From Planctomycetota bacterium (GTDB lineage: Bacteria > Planctomycetota > Phycisphaerae > Tepidisphaerales > Tepidisphaeraceae), in NCBI GenBank assembly GCA_023417885.1, contig JAEZED010000072.1, positions 1 to 15,290 on the forward strand: 15,290 nucleotides of DNA, given 5' to 3'. Below the pieces are notes generated by a model that saw only the letters and a list, made by a program, of their open reading frames with translations, ran no database searches and was not told where the DNA came from. The translations under genes were made by a program, and so were the position numbers. Shown piece by piece: positions 1-6,813 of this stretch. Positions within the stretch are counted from its first letter, which is position 1. The number at the start of each line of letters is the position of its first letter.

Positions 1-2
1 AG

Positions 3-704
3 ATCGACTTCGCCGAACGCGATTTCGAGATCCACCTGCGCGAGGGGATGACCAGCTGCTCGACGGTGGTGCTGATCGACCTCTCCGGCTCGATGATGCG
101 CTACGGGCGCTACCTGTCCGCCAAGAAGGTGGCGCTGGCGATGCTGGCGCTGGTGCGCAGCAAGTTTCCGCAGGACTCGATCGATTTCGTGGGGTTTTAT
201 TCCGGCGCCCAGAAGATCCCCGAGGTGGCGCTCCCCCTGATCATGCCCAAGCCGGTGACGATCTACGATTACCAGGTGCGGCTGCGCGTCCCGGTGGCCC
301 AGCTCGACAAGGCCCCGCAGCACTTTACCAACCTGCACATGGGCCTGCAGCTGGCCCGGCGGATCCTGCGTCGCCGGGGCGGGGAGAACAAGCAGATCTT
401 CATCATCACCGACGGCCAGCCCACCGCCCACGTCGAGGGCGAACACGTCTACCTGCTCTATCCCCCCGATCCCCGCTCCGCCGCCGCGACGCTGACGGAG
501 GCCTTGCTGGCGCAGCGGGAGGGATGCCGCTTCGCCACGTTCGCCCTCATCGAGGACTACTGGGGCATGGACTGGGTCGGCTTCGTCGATCAGCTCACGA
601 AGCTGACCAAGGGCGTCGCCTTCTACACCGCCAGCGGCGAGCTGGCCAACTGCGTCATGGAGAGCTATCTCAGCGGGCGCAAAAAGAAGACTTACATTGG
701 CTGA
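3..704 (+). CDS. VWA-domain protein (CoxE/MoxR-associated type), 5' truncated
   Basis: The reading frame is open from the left edge, so the true start lies outside the window and only the C-terminal 233 residues are visible. An internal ATG at 48 falls inside the conserved strand and is unlikely to be the start. The frame shows a von Willebrand factor A fold: a MIDAS motif DLSGS (nt 78-92) after a hydrophobic strand, a Thr in HFTNLHMGL as the likely second MIDAS element, and ITDGQPT (nt 405-425) as the third. Proteins of this shape usually work with a MoxR-type AAA+ ATPase as metal-dependent chaperone or chelatase-like partners in the cytoplasm. That partner would lie upstream and is not seen. 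The end is basic (SGRKKKTYIG). The fold is secure; the pathway is unknown. Confidence 0.85.
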   Translation: MDFAERDFEIHLREGMTSCSTVVLIDLSGSMMRYGRYLSAKKVALAMLALVRSKFPQDSIDFVGFYSGAQKIPEVALPLIMPKPVTIYDYQVRLRVPVAQLDKAPQHFTNLHMGLQLARRILRRRGGENKQIFIITDGQPTAHVEGEHVYLLYPPDPRSAAATLTEALLAQREGCRFATFALIEDYWGMDWVGFVDQLTKLTKGVAFYTASGELANCVMESYLSGRKKKTYIG

Positions 705-719
705 CGAGCGCCGTTGGGT

Positions 720-744
720 CAGGCCGGACGGGCGCTTCGGCCTG
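720..744 (+). terminator. Hairpin after the VWA gene, possible weak terminator
   Basis: CAGGCCG (720-726) and CGGCCTG (738-744) form a perfect 7-bp stem with an 11-nt loop, 16 nt past the VWA stop codon. It is followed by CTTTCG, so the T-tract is poor. It may separate VWA transcription from the bamA operon, but could also be a processing or purely GC-driven hairpin. Confidence 0.35.
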
Positions 745-819
745 CTTTCGTTGCATCCGGCATCGGCCCAGCTAAACTCCGGACCCTCATTCCCCTGACC
801 GGTGAACCGTGGAGGTCAC

Positions 820-825
820 GGAGGA
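820..825 (+). promoter_or_regulatory. Shine-Dalgarno favouring a TTG start for bamA
   Basis: GGAGGA lies 12 nt before the TTG at 838. A second GGAGGT (811-816) lies just upstream. The alternative in-frame GTG at 802 has no purine-rich sequence before it and would add 12 residues ahead of the basic N-region of the signal peptide. The spacing to TTG is slightly long, so the choice is probable but not certain. Confidence 0.45.
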
Positions 826-837
826 TTAGCTGCCACG

Positions 838-3249
838 TTGCGCCCGCGCCGCCCCATCCCCCCGCCCCGCCGCCGACCCCGGAAGTGGGTCGCATCCTGG
901 CTTGGCGCTGCCGCTCTGCTCTTCCTCGCCCTCCCGGCCGGGGCGCAGACGACGCAGCCCGCTGCCGGGCGTCCGGTCGCGGAGGTGGGGGTCGTCGGGA
1001 ACCAAACGGTAAGCGACTCGGAAATCCTCAACGCCGTCCGCACCGAGGCGGGCCAGCCGTTTGACGCGCAGACCGTCCGCGAGGACTACCAGCGCATCTA
1101 CAACCTGCGCCGCTTCAGCCGCGTGGAGGCGCGCTACGAGGAGATCCCGGGCGGGGTCATCGTCGTCTTCGACGTCCAGGAGCAGCCGGCGCTGACGCGC
1201 GTCCGCTTTCGCGGCAACAGGCGGTTCGACGACGAGACGCTCCGCCGGCTGGTCGAGTTCGAGACCAACCGCAGCGTGGATCCGATCATGCTCGCCTGGG
1301 CCCAGAGCGCCATCGAAGAGCTTTACCGCTCGCGCAACCACGCGCTGGCGGAGGTGCGGCTGATCCGCGACGAGGAGGCGGGGACGATCACCTTCGACAT
1401 CATCGAGGGCCCGCGCGTGCGGGTGCGGAACATCGACTTCGTCGGGGCCGACAGCTTCCCGGAGCTTCCCCTGCTCGCCTCGCCGCTGCGCAAGCAGATC
1501 GCCACCACGATCTACTGGCCCTTTGGCCTCTTCGGCCGTGACGGCGAGTACGACCCGCGGCGCGTGGAGGAGGATGTCGCCAGCATCCAGCGTTACTACC
1601 GGGAGCGCGGTTTCTTCGATGCCCGCGTTGGCCGGCGCGTCGTCTTCTCGCCGGACCTGACTGAGGTGCAGATCGAGTTCCTCATCGAGGAGGGGCCGCG
1701 CTACGTCATCAACGAGATCCGTTTCGAGGGGAACGAGCGCCTCACCGACGGCCAGCTGCTCGACTCCATCCGCCTGCGGCCGGGCATGCTGTATGACCGG
1801 CGTGACGTCCAGCGGGCGGAGCGTTCGATCATCGAGGCCTACAGCCCGTTCGGGCTCATCTACGCCGAGCAGATCCCAGGCGTCGTGCCCGACCCGGATT
1901 ACCTCCGCATCCAGGAAGCGCAGGTCTTCAAGCTCGAGCCGGGCAAGCTCGACCTCGTCTTCAACATCAGCGAAGGCCTCCCCTTCCGCGTCGGGAACAT
2001 CGAGATCCGCGGCAACACCAAGACGCAGGACAAGGTCCTGCTCCGCGAGTTCGACCTGGCGCCCGGCGAGCTCTACGACTCCGCCGCCGTCCAGCAGGGG
2101 TATCGACGGCTGCTGGCGTCCCGCTACTTCGAGCGGCTGAGCATCAGCCCCGTCGGCGACGAGCCGGGCGTGCGCGACATCCTGATCGAGGTGGACGAGC
2201 AGAGCACCGCCATGCTCACCTTCGGCGGCGCCGTCAGTTCCAACGGCGGTCTCATCGGCACCATCAAGTACGAGCAGCGCAACTTCGACCTGACGGACTG
2301 GCCCGAGCGTCCGGGGGACATCATCCGCGGCTCCGCCTTCACCGGGGCGGGCCAGACGTTTCGCGTGCTGCTGGAGCCGGGCACCGAGCGCTCCAACGCC
2401 ACCATCACCTTCTTCGAGCCCTACCTGCTCGACCAGAACCTCGGCTTCGGCACCGACGCCTACTGGCGCAGCTACCGGAGGCGCGAGTTCCAGGAGCGCC
2501 ATGCCGGCGGGCGCATCCGGTTCAGCCCGCGCTTCGGTCGCAACTGGCGGACCGGCCTCAGCATCCGGGGGGAGGACGTGGAGATCTACGACCTCGACGA
2601 CCCGATCAGCGACCGTGCGCCCGAGTACATCGAGTTCGAGGGGAACACCACCATCTCCAGCCTCGGGGCCGACGTCGGCTACCGCAATGTCGACAACCTC
2701 CTGCTCCCCGCCCGGGGGCTCGACGCCAGCATCGGCTGGGAAAGCTTCGGCGTGCTCGGCGGGCCCCCCTTCCAGAAGCTCACCGCCAGCTTCACGGGGT
2801 ACGTGCCGCTCTACCGCGACCTGACCGATCGCCCGACGGTGCTGGAACTGCGGCTCGACAGCGGCTTCATCTACGAGGACGCCCCGTTCTTCGAGCGCTT
2901 CTACGGGGGCGGCTCCGGCAGCATCCGCGGCTTCCGCTACCGCGGCGTGAGCCCGCGATCCGGCCCGAGCGACGACCCGGTGGGCGGCGACTTCAACTTC
3001 ACCGGGAGCCTGTCGCTGGGGTTCCCGCTCTACGGGGAGAGCGTGCGGGGCGTGGTCTTCAACGACTTCGGCACGGTAGAAAGCGACCTGGAGTTCGGTA
3101 CCATTCGCACGAGCCTGGGCTTCGGCTTCCGGTTCAGCTTCGAGGGTCTGGGCAACATCCCCATCGCCCTCGACTTCGCCTGGCCGCTCAATGAGCGCCC
3201 GGAGGACGACGAACAGTTCTTCAGCTTCTCCCTCGGCATCATTCCCTAG
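838..3249 (+). CDS. bamA: Outer membrane protein assembly factor BamA (Omp85)
   Basis: BamA is the outer-membrane pore of the BAM complex and inserts beta-barrel proteins. Translated from TTG 838 it has 803 residues, near the usual BamA size. A very basic N-terminus and hydrophobic stretch end at about residue 36 (LPAGA-Q), a signal peptide. About five POTRA repeats follow (roughly 46-115, 116-191, 192-290, 290-380, 381-458), with recurring patterns such as IRFEGNERLTDGQL and IEIRGNTKTQDKVLLREF. The rest is an Omp85 barrel carrying the diagnostic loop-6 IRGF motif at residues 696-699. The protein ends FSFSLGIIP, without the terminal aromatic residue typical of proteobacterial barrels. skp follows after 33 nt and lpxD after that, the classical order. 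GTG 802 is an alternative start. Identification is secure. Confidence 0.93.
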   Translation: MRPRRPIPPPRRRPRKWVASWLGAAALLFLALPAGAQTTQPAAGRPVAEVGVVGNQTVSDSEILNAVRTEAGQPFDAQTVREDYQRIYNLRRFSRVEARYEEIPGGVIVVFDVQEQPALTRVRFRGNRRFDDETLRRLVEFETNRSVDPIMLAWAQSAIEELYRSRNHALAEVRLIRDEEAGTITFDIIEGPRVRVRNIDFVGADSFPELPLLASPLRKQIATTIYWPFGLFGRDGEYDPRRVEEDVASIQRYYRERGFFDARVGRRVVFSPDLTEVQIEFLIEEGPRYVINEIRFEGNERLTDGQLLDSIRLRPGMLYDRRDVQRAERSIIEAYSPFGLIYAEQIPGVVPDPDYLRIQEAQVFKLEPGKLDLVFNISEGLPFRVGNIEIRGNTKTQDKVLLREFDLAPGELYDSAAVQQGYRRLLASRYFERLSISPVGDEPGVRDILIEVDEQSTAMLTFGGAVSSNGGLIGTIKYEQRNFDLTDWPERPGDIIRGSAFTGAGQTFRVLLEPGTERSNATITFFEPYLLDQNLGFGTDAYWRSYRRREFQERHAGGRIRFSPRFGRNWRTGLSIRGEDVEIYDLDDPISDRAPEYIEFEGNTTISSLGADVGYRNVDNLLLPARGLDASIGWESFGVLGGPPFQKLTASFTGYVPLYRDLTDRPTVLELRLDSGFIYEDAPFFERFYGGGSGSIRGFRYRGVSPRSGPSDDPVGGDFNFTGSLSLGFPLYGESVRGVVFNDFGTVESDLEFGTIRTSLGFGFRFSFEGLGNIPIALDFAWPLNERPEDDEQFFSFSLGIIP

Positions 3250-3282
3250 CCCGCACCGATCACCCGCCACACGGAACGCCAA

Positions 3283-3957
3283 ATGACCATCGACCTCGCC
3301 CGCCGGACCCGGATGCTCGTGCTCATGATCGGCCTGCTGGCCGGCCCCGGCCTCTTCGCCTCCTCCGCCGCGGCGCAGGGCGCGCCGGCGGTCGCCGTCG
3401 TCGATGTCGACCGGCTGTTCGATGACTCGGCGGTCGCGACGGCGATCCGCGAGCAGATGCAGTCGGTGCTCGGCCAGGCGGAGGGCCAGCTTAACCAGCT
3501 CCGTCGGGAGCTCCAGGACATCGAGACGCAGCTCCAGCAGCTCGCCCCGGACAGCGAACGCGCCTTGGCGCTTCAGCGCGAGCGGGCCATCAAGCAGAGC
3601 CAGCTCCAGGCGGAGACGCAGTTCGGCCAGGCCCGCCTGACCCTCATCCGCCTCCAGGGCAACCTCCAGGTGCTCACGCTCATCAAGCAGGCGGTCGGCG
3701 AGGTGGCGCAGCAGAAGGGGATCGGGATCGTGCTCCGCAAGGCCCCGCCGCTTCCCCCCAGCCTGACGAACCAGCGCGCCGAAGAGGTGCAGAACCGGAT
3801 GCAGCAGCAGATCGCGATCTATGCCGCGCCGGAGTTCGACATCACCAGCGACGTGCTCATCCGCATGGACGAACTCTACCGGTCAGGTGCCACCGGCGCT
3901 CCCAGCGCCACGCAATCCGGCCAGCAGAACCAGGGCAACCCGGCCGGCGGCCAGTGA
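3283..3957 (+). CDS. skp: OmpH/Skp-family periplasmic chaperone
   Basis: Skp is a periplasmic holdase that carries unfolded outer-membrane proteins to BamA. The 224-residue product has a signal peptide (about residues 1-32, ending SSAAAQG). The start of the mature OmpH fold follows (AVAVVDVDRLFDDSAVA), then a long Gln/Arg/Leu-rich helical stretch (about 55-135) like the Skp coiled-coil tentacle. The strand-like segment GIGIVLRKAPPL comes next, and a low-complexity Gly/Gln/Ser tail after residue 200. The tail and the segment from 155 to 200 make it longer than the roughly 160-residue proteobacterial Skp. Only a weak GGAA lies before the ATG. Its place between bamA and lpxD supports the call. 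Sequence identity in this family is always low, so fold and context carry the assignment. Confidence 0.82.
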   Translation: MTIDLARRTRMLVLMIGLLAGPGLFASSAAAQGAPAVAVVDVDRLFDDSAVATAIREQMQSVLGQAEGQLNQLRRELQDIETQLQQLAPDSERALALQRERAIKQSQLQAETQFGQARLTLIRLQGNLQVLTLIKQAVGEVAQQKGIGIVLRKAPPLPPSLTNQRAEEVQNRMQQQIAIYAAPEFDITSDVLIRMDELYRSGATGAPSATQSGQQNQGNPAGGQ

Positions 3958-4003
3958 AGTGACCCCGGGCAGGGAGGGCCGGAACTGACCGCCGCCGCTT
4001 GTT

Positions 4004-5059
4004 ATGACAACGCTGGGCCACATCGCCGATCTCGTCCAGGCAGCCGTTCCCGACGGAAGCCGCGACCACCCCATCGAAGGGATCGGCTCCCTCGACAACG
4101 CGACGCAGAGCCAGGTTGCCTTCCTGAGCGATGAGCGCTACGTGCGCCAGATCGCCCGCACCAGTGCGGCCGCGGTCGTCGTCGAGGCCGGCCTCGCCGA
4201 TGTCGCCACCCTCCAGGCGCCCGAGGGCACGCTGCTCCTCCCCGTCACCGGGGCGGCGGCGATGATGCAGCGCGTGCTGGAATACCTCGCCCCGCCGGTG
4301 CCCCGCCCTGCCGCCGGCATTCATCCAGGTGCCGTTGTCGCCGACACCGCCTCGATCGGCCGGGATGTGGCGATCGGCCCCCACTGCATGGTCGGGGCGA
4401 ATGTGGCGCTGGGTCACGGCACGGTGCTGCACGCCAGCGTGACGATCGGCGACGACGTGACGATCGGCGATGAGTGCGAGCTGTTCGCCGGCGTCGTGGT
4501 GCGCGAGCGCTGCACGATCGGCCACCGCGTAACGATCCACGCCAACAGCGTCATCGGCACCGACGGCTTCGGCTACCGCTGGGACGGGACAAAGCACGCG
4601 AAGCAGCCGCACATCGGCACTGTCGTCATCGAGGACGACGTGGAGATCGGCTCCTGCACCTGCATCGACCGCGGCAAGATCGACGAGACGCGCGTCGGCA
4701 GCGGCACCAAGATCGACAACCTCGTCCAGGTCGGTCACAACGTGCGGATCGGGCGGCACTGCATCCTCTGCGCCGGCGTCGGCGTGGGAGGAACGGCGGT
4801 GCTCGAGGACGGCGTCGTGCTCGGCGGCGCCGCGGGCGTGCGCGATCACGTGCGGCTGGGCGCCGGGGTTCAGGTCGGGGCGCTGTCGGGAATACCCAAC
4901 GACATCCCGGCCGGCCAGGCGGTGGTGGGCGCCCCGGCCCTGCCGCATCGAGACTACCTGCGGGAGCAGGCGGCGATCCGCAAGCTTCCCGAGGCGCTGC
5001 GGACGATCAGGGCGCTGGCGAACCGAGTCGCGGAACTCGAGGCCCGGCTGAAGCAATGA
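4004..5059 (+). CDS. lpxD: UDP-3-O-acylglucosamine N-acyltransferase LpxD
   Basis: LpxD adds the N-linked hydroxyacyl chain from acyl-ACP to UDP-3-O-acylglucosamine, the third step of lipid A synthesis, in the cytoplasm. The 351-residue protein has the N-terminal uridine-binding domain (about 1-100, with IEGIGSLDNATQSQVAFLSD). A left-handed beta-helix of hexapeptide repeats follows (about 105-310, e.g. IGDDVTIGDECELFAG), then a C-terminal helix (KLPEALRTIRALANRVAELEARL). Family signatures are present: IGTDGFGYRWDG, and KIDNLVQVGHNVRIG, whose His corresponds to the catalytic base (His239 in E. coli). Length and domain order match the family. It lies 46 nt after skp. GGGAGGG around 3974 is too far upstream to be a good ribosome site. 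Unlike E. coli, fabZ and lpxA do not follow. Confidence 0.95.
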   Translation: MTTLGHIADLVQAAVPDGSRDHPIEGIGSLDNATQSQVAFLSDERYVRQIARTSAAAVVVEAGLADVATLQAPEGTLLLPVTGAAAMMQRVLEYLAPPVPRPAAGIHPGAVVADTASIGRDVAIGPHCMVGANVALGHGTVLHASVTIGDDVTIGDECELFAGVVVRERCTIGHRVTIHANSVIGTDGFGYRWDGTKHAKQPHIGTVVIEDDVEIGSCTCIDRGKIDETRVGSGTKIDNLVQVGHNVRIGRHCILCAGVGVGGTAVLEDGVVLGGAAGVRDHVRLGAGVQVGALSGIPNDIPAGQAVVGAPALPHRDYLREQAAIRKLPEALRTIRALANRVAELEARLKQ

Positions 5060-5080
5060 CCCCGTCGCGGCACGCGCGTT

Positions 5081-5121
5081 GCAACTCCTCAGGCCGTCCA
5101 CCGAAAGCCGAAGGGAGTTGC
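5081..5121 (+). promoter_or_regulatory. Inverted repeat that can mask the yqaE ribosome binding site
   Basis: GCAACTCC (5081-5088) is a perfect inverted repeat of GGAGTTGC (5114-5121), with a 25-nt loop and one extra U-G pair possible. The right arm contains the GGAG of the Shine-Dalgarno AAGGGAG (5111-5117), which sits 8 nt before the ATG at 5126. In the mRNA the stem would hide the ribosome site. This is seen in the sequence; any control role (temperature, small RNA, coupling to lpxD translation) is inference. Confidence 0.4.
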
Positions 5122-5125
5122 CCGC

Positions 5126-5323
5126 ATGACGAGCATTCATCGAGAGCGAACCGTGACGGTTGGTGATCCGATCAAGATCATCGCCGCGATCATTCTCCCG
5201 CCACTGGGCACGTTCTTCGAGGTGGGGATCAGCAAGCACTTCTGGATCAACATCCTGCTGACGATCCTCGGGTACATCCCCGGAATCATTCACGCTCTCT
5301 ACATCATCCTGACGCGGCGGTGA
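5126..5323 (+). CDS. yqaE: YqaE/Pmp3 family small membrane protein
   Basis: This 65-residue protein matches the UPF0057/Pmp3 family. It has two hydrophobic segments, IIAAIILPPLGTFFEVGI and INILLTILGYIPGIIHALYI, including the hallmark LPPLG and LGYIPGIIHA motifs, and ends in a short basic tail (LTRR). Family members are stress-inducible inner-membrane peptides implicated in membrane potential and ion homeostasis; the biochemical role is unsettled. The N-terminal extension (MTSIHRERTVTV) is longer than in the roughly 52-residue E. coli protein. A GTG at 5153 is an alternative start, but the ATG at 5126 has a good Shine-Dalgarno sequence. It is 66 nt downstream of lpxD on the same strand, and only 4 nt separate it from the stop of the convergent gene at 5328. 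Confidence 0.9.
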   Translation: MTSIHRERTVTVGDPIKIIAAIILPPLGTFFEVGISKHFWINILLTILGYIPGIIHALYIILTRR

Positions 5324-5327
5324 GTTC

Positions 5328-6710
5328 TCATCGCTGCTTGCGTGGATCGGTGGCGTGAATGATCTCGGTCACGCCGGTCTGGTTGAACCCCTTGAAGCCG
5401 TCGTTGCGCTCCAGGTTCTCCAGGTGGCTGCCGATGGCGCCGTTCTTGCGGAACTCCTCCGCCTGCTCCTGGCCGATCAGGCCGCGCTCGAGCAGGCGGT
5501 CGATGCGGGCCGGATCCACGCTCCAGCGCTCTCCCTGCGTGAACTGCTGCTTGAGGTAGGGGAAGTCGCTGAAAGGCTTCATCATCCCGATGCCCGCCTC
5601 GCGCTGCATCTGCTCGCCGAGGGCGTCGAAGTCGAAGGTGCACTCCAGGTGGTGCATGCCGGCCTGGAGCACGCTCTCGCCGTGCAGCGCGCACCAGAGG
5701 CCGACCGTTCCCAGCGCGTTGCGCTCCTCCATCGGCTCGTGGGCGAAGTCGGTCATGAGCTCGTCGGGCGAGATGTCCACGTCATTGAAGGTGACGATCC
5801 CGCAGACCGGCTGCTCCATCACCTGCGCCCCCCACCCCGCCTCCACGCCAGGGTAGAAGCGCTCGCGGCACTCGAACCCGAGCTTCTCCCACAGGCCCAC
5901 GAGGCGGTGGAAGGTCTTGCGCGAGTTGCGGTAGGTGTGGTGATCGTGGTTCGCCCAGCCGATGCCGAGCTGGTCCTGCCGCGCCTTCTGATACCGCGCC
6001 GCCCGGTTCCGCCGCTCCCAGTACTCGCGCTCGGCGGCGAAGAAGAGTTCGCACGCCATGTCGCGACCGACCGCGGCGATCGCGGCGTCGATGAGCTTCT
6101 CCGCGTGGTCGTATCCCTCCTCGTCCGTCTCGAACCTGCGGCGGCGCGTGCGGAACGATTCCAGCACCTTCTGCTGCTGCTCGAGCGAGGGATGCTTTTC
6201 CGGGATGGTCCAGCCGTGATGCCCGCGCTTCTCGCACGCGTAGACGTTCAGGCCGTTCTCGCTGCTGGCCAGCACGTAGCGCGAGGGCGATCCGGGCGCC
6301 CCGGTCGGTTCGGCGTCGAGCCCGTTGGCGGCGGCGAAGTCGGCGACGAACTCCACCTTCAGCCCCAGGTCCGTCTCCGGGTGATCGGCGAGCATGATGT
6401 CCGGGAACATGCCTGAACGGTTCACGAAGACGGGCCCGTCCCCCGGAACGTCGGACGCGGTATAGCCTGCCTCCGCGAGCCTTGAACGGTTCTCCGGCGT
6501 GTCGGAGATGATCCAGAGGCGCACGACGTCGCCGATGCGGTTGCCCGTCTCGCGGTAAAGCCGATCGGCGAAGCCGAGCAGCCACGCGTTGCGCTTCAGC
6601 GCGTCGTCCATGAGCTGGGCGAGGAGGCGGGCGGTCTGCGGCTGCGGCTCCCAGTGATACTTCGTCAGCGCGTCGGTCGGGTCTGTCTTGGGCTTGTCGG
6701 CGAGGGTCAT
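5328..6710 (-). CDS. Uncharacterised VOC-like putative metalloenzyme, candidate 2-oxoadipate-processing enzyme
   Basis: The product has 460 residues, no signal peptide and no membrane segment, so it is probably cytoplasmic. I do not recognise a named family. Residues 248-310 look like half of a vicinal-oxygen-chelate module: a first strand with NHDHHTYR (H255, H257, H258), a helix (about 263-280), then strands ending in GAQVMEQP (E299). A second part has MHHLECTFDF (H353, H354). H-E-H spacing of this kind suits a mononuclear metal site. HglS (DUF1338), the 2-oxoadipate dioxygenase/decarboxylase of Pseudomonas putida lysine catabolism, has about the same length and a VOC-type fold. Here the gene is divergent from a lysine/saccharopine dehydrogenase and near ALDH7, which suggests a similar step. 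A good Shine-Dalgarno (GGGAG) precedes the ATG. The function is inference; it could be another VOC enzyme. Confidence 0.8.
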   Translation of the reverse strand: MTLADKPKTDPTDALTKYHWEPQPQTARLLAQLMDDALKRNAWLLGFADRLYRETGNRIGDVVRLWIISDTPENRSRLAEAGYTASDVPGDGPVFVNRSGMFPDIMLADHPETDLGLKVEFVADFAAANGLDAEPTGAPGSPSRYVLASSENGLNVYACEKRGHHGWTIPEKHPSLEQQQKVLESFRTRRRRFETDEEGYDHAEKLIDAAIAAVGRDMACELFFAAEREYWERRNRAARYQKARQDQLGIGWANHDHHTYRNSRKTFHRLVGLWEKLGFECRERFYPGVEAGWGAQVMEQPVCGIVTFNDVDISPDELMTDFAHEPMEERNALGTVGLWCALHGESVLQAGMHHLECTFDFDALGEQMQREAGIGMMKPFSDFPYLKQQFTQGERWSVDPARIDRLLERGLIGQEQAEEFRKNGAIGSHLENLERNDGFKGFNQTGVTEIIHATDPRKQR

Positions 6711-6727
6711 TGCGTCTCCCGGGGTTG

Positions 6728-6777
6728 ATCCTCTATAGGATACGTCCTTCCATTATCCCGAACGCCGACGGTATATC
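6728..6777. promoter_or_regulatory. Divergent promoter region with ATCCT/AGGAT half-sites
   Basis: The 103-nt gap between the divergent genes holds ATCCT-CTAT-AGGAT (6728-6741), a perfect 5-bp inverted repeat, followed by ACG and TCCTT, giving a third half-site. On the minus strand it reads TATCCTATAGAGG, offering -10-like TATCCT or TATAGA about 25 nt before the 6710 start. On the plus strand TATATC (6772-6777) is a possible -10 for the 6814 gene. This AT-rich island stands out in GC-rich surroundings. No convincing -35 is seen. Confidence 0.4.
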
Positions 6778-6813
6778 CAGCCCCGGCCTGCGACATCCCG
6801 GAGAACCACGCAC

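Noticed and set aside
826..3282. Very long open frame antisense to bamA
   Set aside because: It is a GC-rich shadow: composition is dominated by Ala/Val/Glu/Asp/Arg/Leu with no domain, and the opposite strand encodes an unambiguous BamA.
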